A stretch of DNA of 64,000 nt, taken from Cryobacterium algoricola. Its GTDB lineage: Bacteria; Actinomycetota; Actinomycetes; Actinomycetales; Microbacteriaceae. A model generated the notes under the pieces. The model had not been told where the DNA came from. It ran no database searches and was given only the letters and a program-made list of their open reading frames with translations. A program made the translations under genes and the position numbers. Shown in pieces: positions 7,493 to 16,704 of this stretch. Positions within the stretch are counted from its first letter, which is position 1, and the number at the start of each line of letters is the position of its first letter. The DNA lies in contig NZ_SOFG01000012.1 in assembly GCF_004402485.1 (NCBI RefSeq), positions 41,942 to 105,941 on the forward strand. The letters run 5' to 3'.

Positions 7493-9016
7493 TTAGAAGG
7501 GAGACTGGTTATCGGGGTCGTTGGGTTCGGGGTCGAGGTTCCAGACGTCGACGACGGGGGCCGGGGGTCTGGGTGCGGGTTTGGGATGTTTGGGTGGTCT
7601 CATGTCGGCTGAGGGTTCGACGATGTAGCGGTACCCGGCCGGGGAGGTCCACTCGATACGGCCGTCGCCGAGGTGTCGTGGTGTCCATCTCGTGTAGCTC
7701 TTGACCGCGTGGTGATACGGGCAGAGGTGGGCGAGATTCATCGCGTCGGTCTGGCCGCCGTGTTGCCATTCGACGCTGTGGTCCACGTCGGAGCGTTTGG
7801 CGGAGCGGCGGCAGCCGGGGAAGGTGCAGGTTTCATCCCGCACCTCCAGCCACCTCTTCAAAGCGGCCGGGACCTTGTAGGTGTCGCGGCCCATCGAGAG
7901 CACGACCCCGGTCTCGGGGTGGGTGAGCAGCCGGGTGAAACTCGGCGCCCCCGCCGCGAGCCGCCTCGCGGTGTCGGGGTCGATCGGCCCGTACCCGGCC
8001 AGATAGCCCGGTTCCTCACTCTTCCCGAGGAGAGTCAGCACGGGGACGGTCACATTCACCTGCGCGGCCACCCCGGCACCGGTCCCGTCCGGGGTGACCC
8101 CGCCGATCAGGACGTCGGTGAGTACGTCCGCGGCGAGCTGGGTGAGCGTGCGTTCTTCGTCCGGGCGTTGCAGGGTGAGGGCGGTGTCGAGGGTGCGGTG
8201 GTAGGCGGCCTGGATCTTTTCGGCGTCGCCGGTCACATAGAGGGATGCCATGCTGTCGTTGAGGGCCTGGAAGACTACGTGTCGGTCCTCGACGCTTTTC
8301 TGGTGCCGGGCGGTGATGGTTTCCGGGTGGGTGCGTTCCCGGACCCTGCGGGCCCGGTCGGCGAGCTTCGCCACGGTGAGGAACTCCGCGTCGGGCACGA
8401 GGACGTCTTCGAACACGGCGCGGGCCCGGGCGGCCGCAACCGGGTCGCCGTCGACGGTGATGCCCCAGGCCTGGTCCATGATCACCTGCGCGTGCCGGTA
8501 ACTGATCGCCCCGGTTGCAAGGGCTTCGCGGGTTGCGGGGAGTTCCTCGGCGAGGGTGCGGCTGGCCTCGATCAGGGTCTCCGTCGTGCGCCGCGGCAGC
8601 CGGAGCAGGGCGCCGACCTCGCACGTGAACTCCTCCTTCGTGGCCTCCTCCGGCGACCACGGCGGGCGCCGCCCGCCGGCCTGCACGGCGGCCTCGGCTC
8701 GGGCCCGGCCGACGTCAATGAGCACCCGCTGCGCGGCGTAGATCGCATCAGCCCGGCGAGCGGCGGCCCGGTTCATTTCCCGGTCCGCCTCCTTGATCGC
8801 GTCATACACTTCGGCGAGGGACGGCTCCACCAGATTGAAGTGCTGGGCGTTCAGGTAAGTGTCGGGCGAGACGACAGTAGGGATGTCGGGCGGGACGTCG
8901 GGCGGGACGTCGGGCGGGACGTCGGGAGGGATATTGGCAGGGGTCCCGGAAGGGGTCCCTGGCGGTGGTTCCGCCGTGCTGTCCAGGTGAGATTCTGAGG
9001 GTTCTTCAACTGTCAT
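7493..9016 (-). CDS. DUF222 domain / HNH endonuclease protein
   Basis: A 507-residue protein of the DUF222-HNH type that is multicopy in many actinobacteria. The N-terminus (residues 20-48) is a Pro/Asp/Val repeat (PPDV units) encoded by 12-bp tandem repeats; DUF222 spans about residues 70-370; the HNH nuclease lies near the C-terminus with CTFPGCRRSAKRSDVDHS, the central Asn in DAMNLAHLCPYHH, and paired CxxC-like zinc cysteines. It is a predicted metal-dependent DNA endonuclease, but biological roles for the family are poorly known. The last 40 residues are Pro-rich. It converges on prfC. Confidence 0.88.
   Translation of the reverse strand: MTVEEPSESHLDSTAEPPPGTPSGTPANIPPDVPPDVPPDVPPDIPTVVSPDTYLNAQHFNLVEPSLAEVYDAIKEADREMNRAAARRADAIYAAQRVLIDVGRARAEAAVQAGGRRPPWSPEEATKEEFTCEVGALLRLPRRTTETLIEASRTLAEELPATREALATGAISYRHAQVIMDQAWGITVDGDPVAAARARAVFEDVLVPDAEFLTVAKLADRARRVRERTHPETITARHQKSVEDRHVVFQALNDSMASLYVTGDAEKIQAAYHRTLDTALTLQRPDEERTLTQLAADVLTDVLIGGVTPDGTGAGVAAQVNVTVPVLTLLGKSEEPGYLAGYGPIDPDTARRLAAGAPSFTRLLTHPETGVVLSMGRDTYKVPAALKRWLEVRDETCTFPGCRRSAKRSDVDHSVEWQHGGQTDAMNLAHLCPYHHAVKSYTRWTPRHLGDGRIEWTSPAGYRYIVEPSADMRPPKHPKPAPRPPAPVVDVWNLDPEPNDPDNQSPF
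8880..8927. repeat. 12-bp in-frame tandem repeat inside the DUF222-HNH gene
   Basis: Four consecutive 12-base units (GGGAYGTCGGGC on the plus strand) encode the PPDVPPDV stretch of the N-terminal tail. Unit length is a multiple of three, so copy number can vary without breaking the frame. This suggests a slippage-prone, disordered linker. Confidence 0.85.
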
Positions 9017-9184
9017 GGGGGCACTCTACGGACCACCACCGACAGTCCACCGGCATCCGCACGCCCACAAATCACCTGTGGACAACCCGGTCAAACAGAG
9101 TTTCTGTGGAGAACTTCCTGGCCTGCATCCGGCGCCCCGGGGCGGGCACCCGCGGGCTGACGCCGCGGGTCGACCGCTACCGGG

Positions 9185-9787
9185 TCACTTTTTCGAGCTG
9201 GGGTGTTCGTCGCCGATGTGGCCCGGCGCCGTGGCGTCCAGAACCCGCTGGACGAACGCGCCGAACTCATCCATGTAGTGCCGGAGGAAGTCCCTCGTGC
9301 CCGCGTCGGTGATCTCGCCGTCACCGGTGAAAACCGTCGGATCGAACTTGATGTACGCCTCCGGAGAGTTCAACTGGGGTGCATCGAGAAAGCTCAGGAC
9401 GCTGCGCATGTTCGACTGCATGACGGCAGTGCCGATGTTGCCCGTGGAGGCGCCGATGATTCCTGTGGGCTTCCGCGCGAAGGAGTTGGTCCCCCAGGGC
9501 CGCGAACCCCAGTCGATGGCGTTCTTCAGGGCACCCGGAATCGACCGGTTGTATTCCGGCGACACGATCAGGATGCCGTCGGAGCCTTCGATCGCGGCCT
9601 TGAGCGCTCGCCCCTGCGGCGGATAGTCGGCGTCGAAGTCCTGGCTGTAGAGCGGAAGATCCCGGATGGGGATCTCCGTGAAGTGCAGGTTCTCCGGGGC
9701 GAGCCGGATCAGGGCCCGGGAGAGCGTGCGATTGATGGATCCTGAGGACAGGCTTCCGACGAAATAGCCGATCTGGTGAGACGTCAT
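9185..9787 (-). CDS. NADPH-dependent FMN reductase (flavodoxin-like)
   Basis: A 200-residue flavodoxin-fold reductase of the SsuE/ArsH/azoreductase group. The FMN phosphate loop is VGSLSSGSINRTLS (residues 10-23) and the second flavin motif SPEYNRSIPGALKNAIDW is a textbook match. It reduces FMN, quinones or azo compounds with NAD(P)H in the cytosol; the exact substrate is open. The frame extends upstream to 9892, but the ATG at 9787 is chosen because the flavodoxin fold starts there and GGAAAG precedes it. The 168-base gap to the DUF222 gene holds nothing beyond one DnaA-box-like TTGTCCACA. Confidence 0.88.
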   Translation of the reverse strand: MTSHQIGYFVGSLSSGSINRTLSRALIRLAPENLHFTEIPIRDLPLYSQDFDADYPPQGRALKAAIEGSDGILIVSPEYNRSIPGALKNAIDWGSRPWGTNSFARKPTGIIGASTGNIGTAVMQSNMRSVLSFLDAPQLNSPEAYIKFDPTVFTGDGEITDAGTRDFLRHYMDEFGAFVQRVLDATAPGHIGDEHPSSKK

Positions 9788-9908
9788 TTCCGTATTCTTT
9801 CCGGAGTGCCCGAACGGCCACGTCAAACGACTGTCCCCGGCATCTCCTGTGTGATGAGCCGACTCTCTCGTTCTAGCACACAGTCGGATCACTGATACAC
9901 GGCACGGA

Positions 9909-12014
9909 TCAGCGGGTCATGCTCCGGGGCGGCACCGCGAAGCTGTCTCCGCCGTATTTCTTGTTGGCGACGCTCATGACGTCCGGCCACATCCGGTGCC
10001 GGGCGGTCGCGGCCTGGCCGCTGTCGAAGTAGGTCATCCGCTGGTCCTTACCGTCGCCGGACACGTTGACGACCCCGACGACGGTGGCGACCTTCGTGCT
10101 CGCCCCGCTCATCCAGGTGTCCTTGTTGTCGTCGGTGGTGCCGGTCTTGCCGATCATCGGCACCCGCGGAGTGGTGGCGCGATAGGAGGCCGCCGCCGTG
10201 CCGCTCGTCAGGACCCGCTGCATCGCGTAGCTCATCGCCGCTGCGACGTCCGTGCTGACCGACTGCGTGCAGTTCGACGCCGGCGCGGGAATCTCCGCGC
10301 CGTCCGGACCGATGATCTTGTCGATCACGATCGGCGTGCAGGTCACGCCGTTGTTGGCGATCCCGGCATACGCGGCCGCCATGGTGAGCGGCGCGATCTC
10401 GTTGGTTCCGAGAACGGATGCCGCACCCTGCTCGAGCGCATTTCCGTCGGCGCGGTGCACGCCGAAGGCTTCGGCCGTCTTGCGAATGGCGCAGAGGTCG
10501 AGTTCCTTGGCCATGCCGATGAAGCCCGTGTTGATGGATTGGATGGTCGACTGCAGCGCGGAGCTGTACGAACCGTCCTCGGACGAGGAGTCGTTCTTCG
10601 GGTTGAACGCCGTTCCGTAGTTCTGCGGGCCGTTGCAGCTGTCCTCGAAGGTGCCCCAGTTCGACCGGGGCCGGGAACTCACGGAGTCGGCGAGGGAATG
10701 CCCCGCGTTGAGCCACTCGGCGAGGGTGAAGACCTTGTACGTCGACCCGGTCTGGAAGCCGTTGGAGCCGCCCTGGTCGAGGTCGGTGTTGTAGTTGATG
10801 CCGCTGTAGTTGGCTCCGGTCGCCTGCACGTCCGGGTCCTGGCTGTAGTCCTTGTTCTGGGTCATGTCGAGCACGCGCCCGGTTCCGACCTGCACACTCG
10901 TGATGACCCCGCCGAGGTCCCACCCGGGGAAGGTGTCCGGCACGTTCTCCTTCATCGTGACCTCTGCCGCGTCCTGCAGGTCCAGGTCGAGCGTCGTGTG
11001 GACCTGGTAGCCGCCGAGGCGGAAATTGGCCAGCCGGGTCTCCGCGTCCTTCCCGAAGGCGGGATCGGTGCGGAGCGTGTGCACGACGAGGTCGCAGAAG
11101 TATGCGCTGCCGCCCGCGGTCTGGCACCCCGTGCTCGGTTCGGTGATGGTCGGTTCGATCGGCGTGTCGATCGCGGCGTCGTGGTCCGCCTGGCTGATTT
11201 TGCCGTGCTCGAGCATGGCGTCGAGGATGTAGTCGCGCCGGACTTTGTTGTCGGCGTAGCCGTTGGCCGCTCCGTTGGTGGGACTGTCCGGCTTGTCGAG
11301 CTGGAATTTGACCGGGTTGTTCACTATCGCGATGAGGCTTGCGGCCTGCGGCAACGTGACATTGGCCGCCGACGTGTTGAAGTAGTAGCTCGCGGCGGCC
11401 TCGATGCCGTAGACGGAGCCGCCGAAGCCCGTGATGTTCAGGTACTGGCGCAGGATCTCGTCCTTGGAGTACTTCTTCTCGAGGCCGATCGCGAGGCTCA
11501 TCTCCTTGAGCTTCCGGTCGGGGCTCGCCTCCGTTGCCGTGTTGTAGCAGTCCGCGCGTTCCGTCTCGCCGGTGAGCGCTTCGCACTTCTGCACGAGCAC
11601 GTTCTTCACGTACTGCTGGGTGATCGAGGAACCGCCCCTGGTGGTGCCGGTGAACACGGTCGCGACGATGCCGGTCACGGTGCCCCAGATGTCGACGCCC
11701 CCGTGTTCGTAGAACCCGGGGTCTTCTCCGGATGTCGCGGCGTCCTTCACGAACGGGCTGATCGCGTCGAACGCCACCTCGACCCGGTTCTGGTCGTAGA
11801 ACGACGCGAGCAGGTGGGACGAGCCGTCGCTCGTGGTCGCGTACAGGTTGCTCTTCTGCGACAGCCGGCCGATTTCGAGGTCGTCCGGCAGGTTCACGAC
11901 GATGACGGTCACCACGGTTGCGATCACGGCGACGATGACACCCATCGCGATCAGGACGATGGAACGACGACGCAGTCGACGGCCCTTTTTCCTGCTGGAC
12001 GGTGAAGTTGTCAT
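9909..12014 (-). CDS. Class A penicillin-binding protein (glycosyltransferase/transpeptidase)
   Basis: A 701-residue bifunctional peptidoglycan synthase. A basic N-terminus is followed by one membrane anchor (about residues 18-41). The GT51 motifs are EDPGFYEHGGVD (residues 97-108), RGGSSITQQYVKN and the RKLKEMSLAIGLEKKYS helix. The transpeptidase domain has the nucleophile motif STYK (near residue 423), SIN as SxN, and KTGTTD (near 620). It works outside the membrane, polymerising and cross-linking lipid II-derived strands. The frame is open up to 12596, but the ATG at 12014 gives the correct topology. It follows the RNase J gene by 95 bases on the same strand and may be read through from it. 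Confidence 0.93.
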   Translation of the reverse strand: MTTSPSSRKKGRRLRRRSIVLIAMGVIVAVIATVVTVIVVNLPDDLEIGRLSQKSNLYATTSDGSSHLLASFYDQNRVEVAFDAISPFVKDAATSGEDPGFYEHGGVDIWGTVTGIVATVFTGTTRGGSSITQQYVKNVLVQKCEALTGETERADCYNTATEASPDRKLKEMSLAIGLEKKYSKDEILRQYLNITGFGGSVYGIEAAASYYFNTSAANVTLPQAASLIAIVNNPVKFQLDKPDSPTNGAANGYADNKVRRDYILDAMLEHGKISQADHDAAIDTPIEPTITEPSTGCQTAGGSAYFCDLVVHTLRTDPAFGKDAETRLANFRLGGYQVHTTLDLDLQDAAEVTMKENVPDTFPGWDLGGVITSVQVGTGRVLDMTQNKDYSQDPDVQATGANYSGINYNTDLDQGGSNGFQTGSTYKVFTLAEWLNAGHSLADSVSSRPRSNWGTFEDSCNGPQNYGTAFNPKNDSSSEDGSYSSALQSTIQSINTGFIGMAKELDLCAIRKTAEAFGVHRADGNALEQGAASVLGTNEIAPLTMAAAYAGIANNGVTCTPIVIDKIIGPDGAEIPAPASNCTQSVSTDVAAAMSYAMQRVLTSGTAAASYRATTPRVPMIGKTGTTDDNKDTWMSGASTKVATVVGVVNVSGDGKDQRMTYFDSGQAATARHRMWPDVMSVANKKYGGDSFAVPPRSMTR

Positions 12015-12109
12015 GGTACGACTATGGCTTCCGTTTCTGAACGAGTGGTACGAAGAAGGCGGATGCCGGTGGACCCGCGGGTCGACCGGCATCCGCCTTC
12101 GAGTGGTTG

Positions 12110-13798
<1,689 letters not shown>

Positions 13799-14138
13799 TT
13801 AAATAACTCATTTCTTGGCGAAACCGCGCACAGGGCAGCCGGTCTCATAGCCGGCGCCGGGTCTATCCGGCAGCCGTGGTGACGGGGTAATGCAAATCAG
13901 AAGGTGATGCGCGCATCAGGTCGCGAGGCCGTGAGCCTCATTCGCCTTAGGCGAAGCCGTGGAAAGCCATCCGGGTATTGGAACGGCAGAGCGTGAAAGC
14001 GCAGCTGTGGATGGCCGTTGAATCGCGCTGTCAACGCACAATTCTACCGCATGCGCGCCGCCCGCTCCCCCTGCGCCCCCGAGGCCTGTCCCAGGCCGTC
14101 CTCAGCCGTCTCGGAGACTTCACCAATAGCCTGCGATT
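13799..14138 (-). promoter_or_regulatory. Divergent rnj/gpx intergenic region with a long structured rnj leader
   Basis: This 340-base stretch has no convincing gene. Read on the minus strand, a TAGAAT -10-like box lies at 14046-14041 and a TTGACA at 14034-14029. From there to the TTG start there would be a leader of about 230 bases, which includes the perfect hairpin TTCGCC-TTA-GGCGAA (13941-13955) and a GAGGC/GCCTC stem (13925-13939), and ends in the MSYLID mini-ORF overlapping the TTG. The leader suggests post-transcriptional control of RNase J, for example self-regulation; this is inference. On the plus strand there is no clear Shine-Dalgarno for gpx. Confidence 0.45.
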
Positions 14139-14645
14139 ATGCCCTCATCTTCCCCCCTGTACGACGCCCCGCTCACCCTCATCGACGGCACGGAGACGAC
14201 CTTCGCCGACTACCGCGGCAAGACCGTTCTCGTGGTCAATGTCGCGTCCAAGTGCGGCTTCACGCCCCAGTACGCCGGCCTCGAGGCCCTCTACGACCGG
14301 TTCAAGGACGACGGCCTCGTCGTCCTCGGCCTGCCGTGCAACCAGTTCATGGGCCAGGAGCCCGGAGAGTCCGCCGATATCGAGGCGTTCTGCCAGCTCA
14401 ACTACGGTGTCACCTTCCCGATGACCGAGAAGGTGGATGTCCGGGGCAAGCACCAGCATCCGCTCTACGCCCAGCTCACCAAGTTCAAGACCGGCCTGCT
14501 GCCCGGCCTGGTCAAGTGGAACTTCGAGAAGTTCCTCGTGAACTCGGAGGGCGAGATCGTGGACCGCTTCGCCTCGACCGTCGAACCCGAGTCCGCAGAG
14601 CTCGTCGGCGCGATCGAGAAGACGCTCGCCTCCGCCGCCGCCTGA
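14139..14645 (+). CDS. Glutathione peroxidase-family thiol peroxidase
   Basis: A 168-residue protein of the GPx fold. The peroxidatic residue is Cys in NVASKCGFTPQY (no selenocysteine), with the partner motif GLPCNQFMGQEPG and the Trp/Asn motif KWNFEKFLV completing the Cys-Gln-Trp-Asn active site. In actinobacteria, which use mycothiol and thioredoxin, such proteins normally reduce hydroperoxides with thioredoxin. Cytosolic; no signal peptide. The gene converges on the pterin dehydratase-VOC gene across a tandem repeat. Confidence 0.92.
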   Translation: MPSSSPLYDAPLTLIDGTETTFADYRGKTVLVVNVASKCGFTPQYAGLEALYDRFKDDGLVVLGLPCNQFMGQEPGESADIEAFCQLNYGVTFPMTEKVDVRGKHQHPLYAQLTKFKTGLLPGLVKWNFEKFLVNSEGEIVDRFASTVEPESAELVGAIEKTLASAAA

Positions 14646-14724
14646 CCCCGGGTTCAGCAGCTCCCGGGTTCAGCAGCTCCCGGATTCAGTAACTCCCGGG
14701 TTCAGTAACTCCCGGGTTCAATAA
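14646..14724. repeat. 16-bp tandem repeat, about five copies, between convergent genes
   Basis: Units of the form CTCCCGGGTTCAGTAA start right after the gpx stop (14646-14660 truncated, then 14661, 14677, 14693 and 14709). The last unit overlaps the final codons and stop of the minus-strand gene. Copies differ at only one to three bases, so the array is young or under homogenisation. Confidence 0.9.
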
Positions 14725-15380
14725 CTCGAGGTGCAGACGCAGAGCTCGTTGCCCTCGACGTCGGCGAGCACCCACCACTCGGGGGCGTGCTCGTCGGTGA
14801 GCAGCGTGCCACCGGCCTCGACGATGGCGCGCACCCGCTCCTCGGCATCGTCGCCGGGCACGTAGACGTCGAGATGGATACGATTCCGGTCGGTCCTGGC
14901 GATGTCCATGTGCTGGAACCAGACCCGGGGACCGTGTCCCCTCGGGTCGACGAGGTCGATGTCGCCGTCAGCAGGCGACTCGACGTACCCGAGGCCGACC
15001 CGCCAGAACGGACGGATCACGTCGGCGTCCGTGCAGTCGATGGCGACGTCGTACCGGGCGGGCGTCACCGCCACGCCGTCCGCACCGAGCTCGTTCGCGA
15101 GCATCTGGATCTGCAGGGCGAGCCGGAGGTCGCGTTCCGTCACGCCGCCGAGGTCGTGCGAGCGGAGCCTGAACGACACAGTCCCGTAGCCGAGCTCGAC
15201 GTCGGGGTGGTGCCCCGCGGCATCCGCTGCCTCGGCGACACGGTCGAGGAAGCGCACTGCCGAGGCGAAATCACTCGTGCGGTAACTCGCGTGCAGCGCT
15301 CCATCGAGGTGCACGAACGGGCCGCCCGCGAGCACGGGCCCGGTCTGCGCGGGACTCTGGATCGAACCGGTGGCGCTCAT
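14718..15380 (-). CDS. Pterin-4a-carbinolamine dehydratase-like / VOC (glyoxalase-like) fusion
   Basis: A 220-residue cytosolic protein with two domains. Residues about 20-100 look like a PCD/DCoH domain (HHPDVELGYGTVSFRLRSHD and GGVTERDLRLA), and residues about 105-218 form a Glyoxalase_6-type VOC domain (PFWRVGLGYVE, GPRVWFQHM, NRIHLDVYVP, WWVLADVEGNELCVC). The fusion is known in actinobacteria without a defined reaction. The frame is open up to 15521, but the ATG at 15380, after a GTGAGGTG stretch, fits the domain start. The C-terminal codons and stop lie inside the 16-bp tandem repeat. Confidence 0.82.
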   Translation of the reverse strand: MSATGSIQSPAQTGPVLAGGPFVHLDGALHASYRTSDFASAVRFLDRVAEAADAAGHHPDVELGYGTVSFRLRSHDLGGVTERDLRLALQIQMLANELGADGVAVTPARYDVAIDCTDADVIRPFWRVGLGYVESPADGDIDLVDPRGHGPRVWFQHMDIARTDRNRIHLDVYVPGDDAEERVRAIVEAGGTLLTDEHAPEWWVLADVEGNELCVCTSSY

Positions 15381-15544
15381 GCACCTCACTCTGCTCCGGC
15401 CCCCGCCGCCGGTCAAGGGAATGAGCGCTGCGAATGCCGTCGGGAAACACGGCGGTACGTCGGGAACCCCTCCCGACGCGTTCTTCACCGATGCACCATC
15501 GAGGGGCGAAATACTCATCACTGTGCCCTATTCTGCGCGCCTCT

Positions 15545-15563
15545 CGCATGCTAATCTCATGCG
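15545..15563. promoter_or_regulatory. Inverted repeat just upstream of the Lrp/AsnC gene (candidate operator)
   Basis: The arms CGCATG (15545-15550) and CATGCG (15558-15563) are perfect inverted copies and end 2 bases before the ATG at 15566. A -10-like TATTCT lies just upstream near 15528. The site would overlap the transcription or translation start, as expected for an autoregulated Lrp-type gene. No experimental support. Confidence 0.45.
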
Positions 15564-15565
15564 TT

Positions 15566-16081
15566 ATGCACAGTCTGGACAGGGTCGACCTTCAACTCCT
15601 CCGCGCCCTCTGCGTGGAGCCGCGCAGCACCTTCGTCGCTCTCGCCCAGCGGCTGGGCTTGTCCAGGAATACCGTGCAGGCGCGGATGGCGCGCCTCGAG
15701 GAGTCCAACGCCTTCCTGGCCTTCGATCGCCGGATCAACCCGATCGCCCTCGGCCACCCGCTGACGGCGTTCATCCAGGTGCACCTCCAGCAGAAGAGAC
15801 TCAGTCAGATCGTGGCCGAACTCACCCAGATCCCCGAGATCGTGCAGGCGCACGGCATGAGCGGGTCGACTGACCTGCTCGTCCTCGTGGTGTGCACGGA
15901 TGCCGACGACCTGTTCCGCATCGACGGCACGATCCTCGCCTGCGAGGGCGTCGACCGCACGGAGACCTCGCTCGCCATGGGCGAGCTGATCCCCTACCGG
16001 ATCACCCCGTTGCTCGACCGGGTCACCCGGGAGCGCGGCCCGTCGAACCGCGCCGCCGGAGAGATCGACGACGAGGCCTGA
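15566..16081 (+). CDS. Lrp/AsnC-family transcriptional regulator
   Basis: A 171-residue regulator. The AsnC-type HTH is residues 1-60 (LDRVDLQLLRALCVEPR, then QRLGLSRNTVQARMARLEES), followed by the RAM ligand-binding domain with GMSGSTDLLVLVVCTDADDL. Such proteins form octamers and respond to amino acids. The ATG at 15566 is chosen over upstream in-frame starts because the HTH begins there. Its targets are unknown; it lies 137 bases upstream of the hydrogenase-like operon on the same strand, and separate promoter elements in that gap suggest independent transcription. Confidence 0.92.
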   Translation: MHSLDRVDLQLLRALCVEPRSTFVALAQRLGLSRNTVQARMARLEESNAFLAFDRRINPIALGHPLTAFIQVHLQQKRLSQIVAELTQIPEIVQAHGMSGSTDLLVLVVCTDADDLFRIDGTILACEGVDRTETSLAMGELIPYRITPLLDRVTRERGPSNRAAGEIDDEA

Positions 16082-16157
16082 GCCTCCGGCACCCCGTCAC
16101 GCCGACCGCGCCGCACCTGCCGCACATTCCGCACATTCCGCACTGTCCACAATCTAT

Positions 16158-16186
16158 TTGATAAATTCATCATATAGGTATATAAA
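16158..16186 (+). promoter_or_regulatory. Promoter of the hydrogenase-like operon
   Basis: In an AT-rich island within otherwise GC-rich DNA, TTGATA (16158-16163) and TATAAA (16181-16186) are separated by exactly 17 bases, a strong match to a housekeeping-sigma promoter. The likely start point is near 16193, giving a leader of about 25 bases without a Shine-Dalgarno before the GTG at 16219. Upstream (16117-16143) there is a CCGCACATT direct repeat. Confidence 0.7.
16159..16172. promoter_or_regulatory. Candidate ArsR-type operator at the hydrogenase-like operon promoter
   Basis: TGATAAATTCATCA is a near-perfect palindrome overlapping the -35 box and spacer. A related palindrome (TGATAATGTTCTCA, 24002-24015) overlaps the arsR promoter at the other end of the cluster. 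Including flanks (TTGATAA to ATAGGT), about 17 of 22 positions agree. The shared site suggests both promoters are bound by the ArsR protein at 23640-23975. Confidence 0.6.
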
Positions 16187-16218
16187 GAAGTAATGATGTT
16201 TAGTGGTGTTAACCCCCG

Positions 16219-16704
16219 GTGAGCGTCACCAGACTGACCTCCCTCATCCGTCGCAGCGGGCGGATCGCCGAGCCGGCCCCGCCGGCCCCCGCCCTCTTCC
16301 CCGGCGCCGGAATCTTCGGTGGCAGCATCCAGGTGCGGTTCATCAACGCCGGCGGCTGCAACGACTGCGCCCAGGAAGTGTCGAGCGCCTTCGGCCCCGT
16401 CTACGACGTCGAACGCTACGGTGTGCGGCTCGTCGCCTCGCCCCGGCATGCGGACGTGCTGTTGATCTGCGGCTCGGTGACCCGGAACATGATCGAGCCC
16501 CTCCGGCGCACCGTCGTCGCGACCCCCACCCCCCGCTTCGTCATCGCCGTCGGCGACTGCGCGATCACCGGCGGCGTCTTCGCGGCCGGCTACGGCGTCG
16601 CCGGCCCCGTCTCCGACTTCGTACACGTCGACCTCGCTGTCCCCGGCACTCCGCCGGAACCGGCCGACATCGTCGCGACCCTCCGCCGGATGACCGGCCG
16701 ATGA
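16219..16704 (+). CDS. NuoB/HycG-like small subunit of an energy-converting-hydrogenase-related complex
   Basis: A 161-residue homologue of the [NiFe] group 4 small subunit / complex I NuoB (counterpart of Rv0082). These carry the Fe-S cluster next to the catalytic or quinone site. Ligand cysteines are seen at C47 and C50 (GGCNDC) and C114 (VGDCAITGG), but the usual fourth, in VPGCPP, is Thr144 (VPGTPP; codon ACT). An extra Cys84 lies in LLICGSVTR. The cluster may be incomplete or differently ligated. The start is a GTG without Shine-Dalgarno; the stop overlaps the next ATG (ATGA). First gene of the six-gene operon. Confidence 0.85.
   Translation: MSVTRLTSLIRRSGRIAEPAPPAPALFPGAGIFGGSIQVRFINAGGCNDCAQEVSSAFGPVYDVERYGVRLVASPRHADVLLICGSVTRNMIEPLRRTVVATPTPRFVIAVGDCAITGGVFAAGYGVAGPVSDFVHVDLAVPGTPPEPADIVATLRRMTGR

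Noticed and set aside
7493..9016. DUF222-HNH gene as a homing endonuclease or mobile element
   Set aside because: No intein, intron or terminal repeats surround it, and such genes are ordinary multicopy genes in these actinobacteria.
9078..9123. DnaA-box-like TTGTCCACA with a second near match, suggesting a replication origin
   Set aside because: Only one perfect and one imperfect box are present, and no dnaA, dnaN, rpmH or parAB genes are nearby. A single box can occur by chance.
13799..14138. tRNA or known small RNA gene in the rnj/gpx gap
   Set aside because: No cloverleaf with T-loop GTTCRANNC, and no match to 4.5S, RNase P or tmRNA features that I can recognise.
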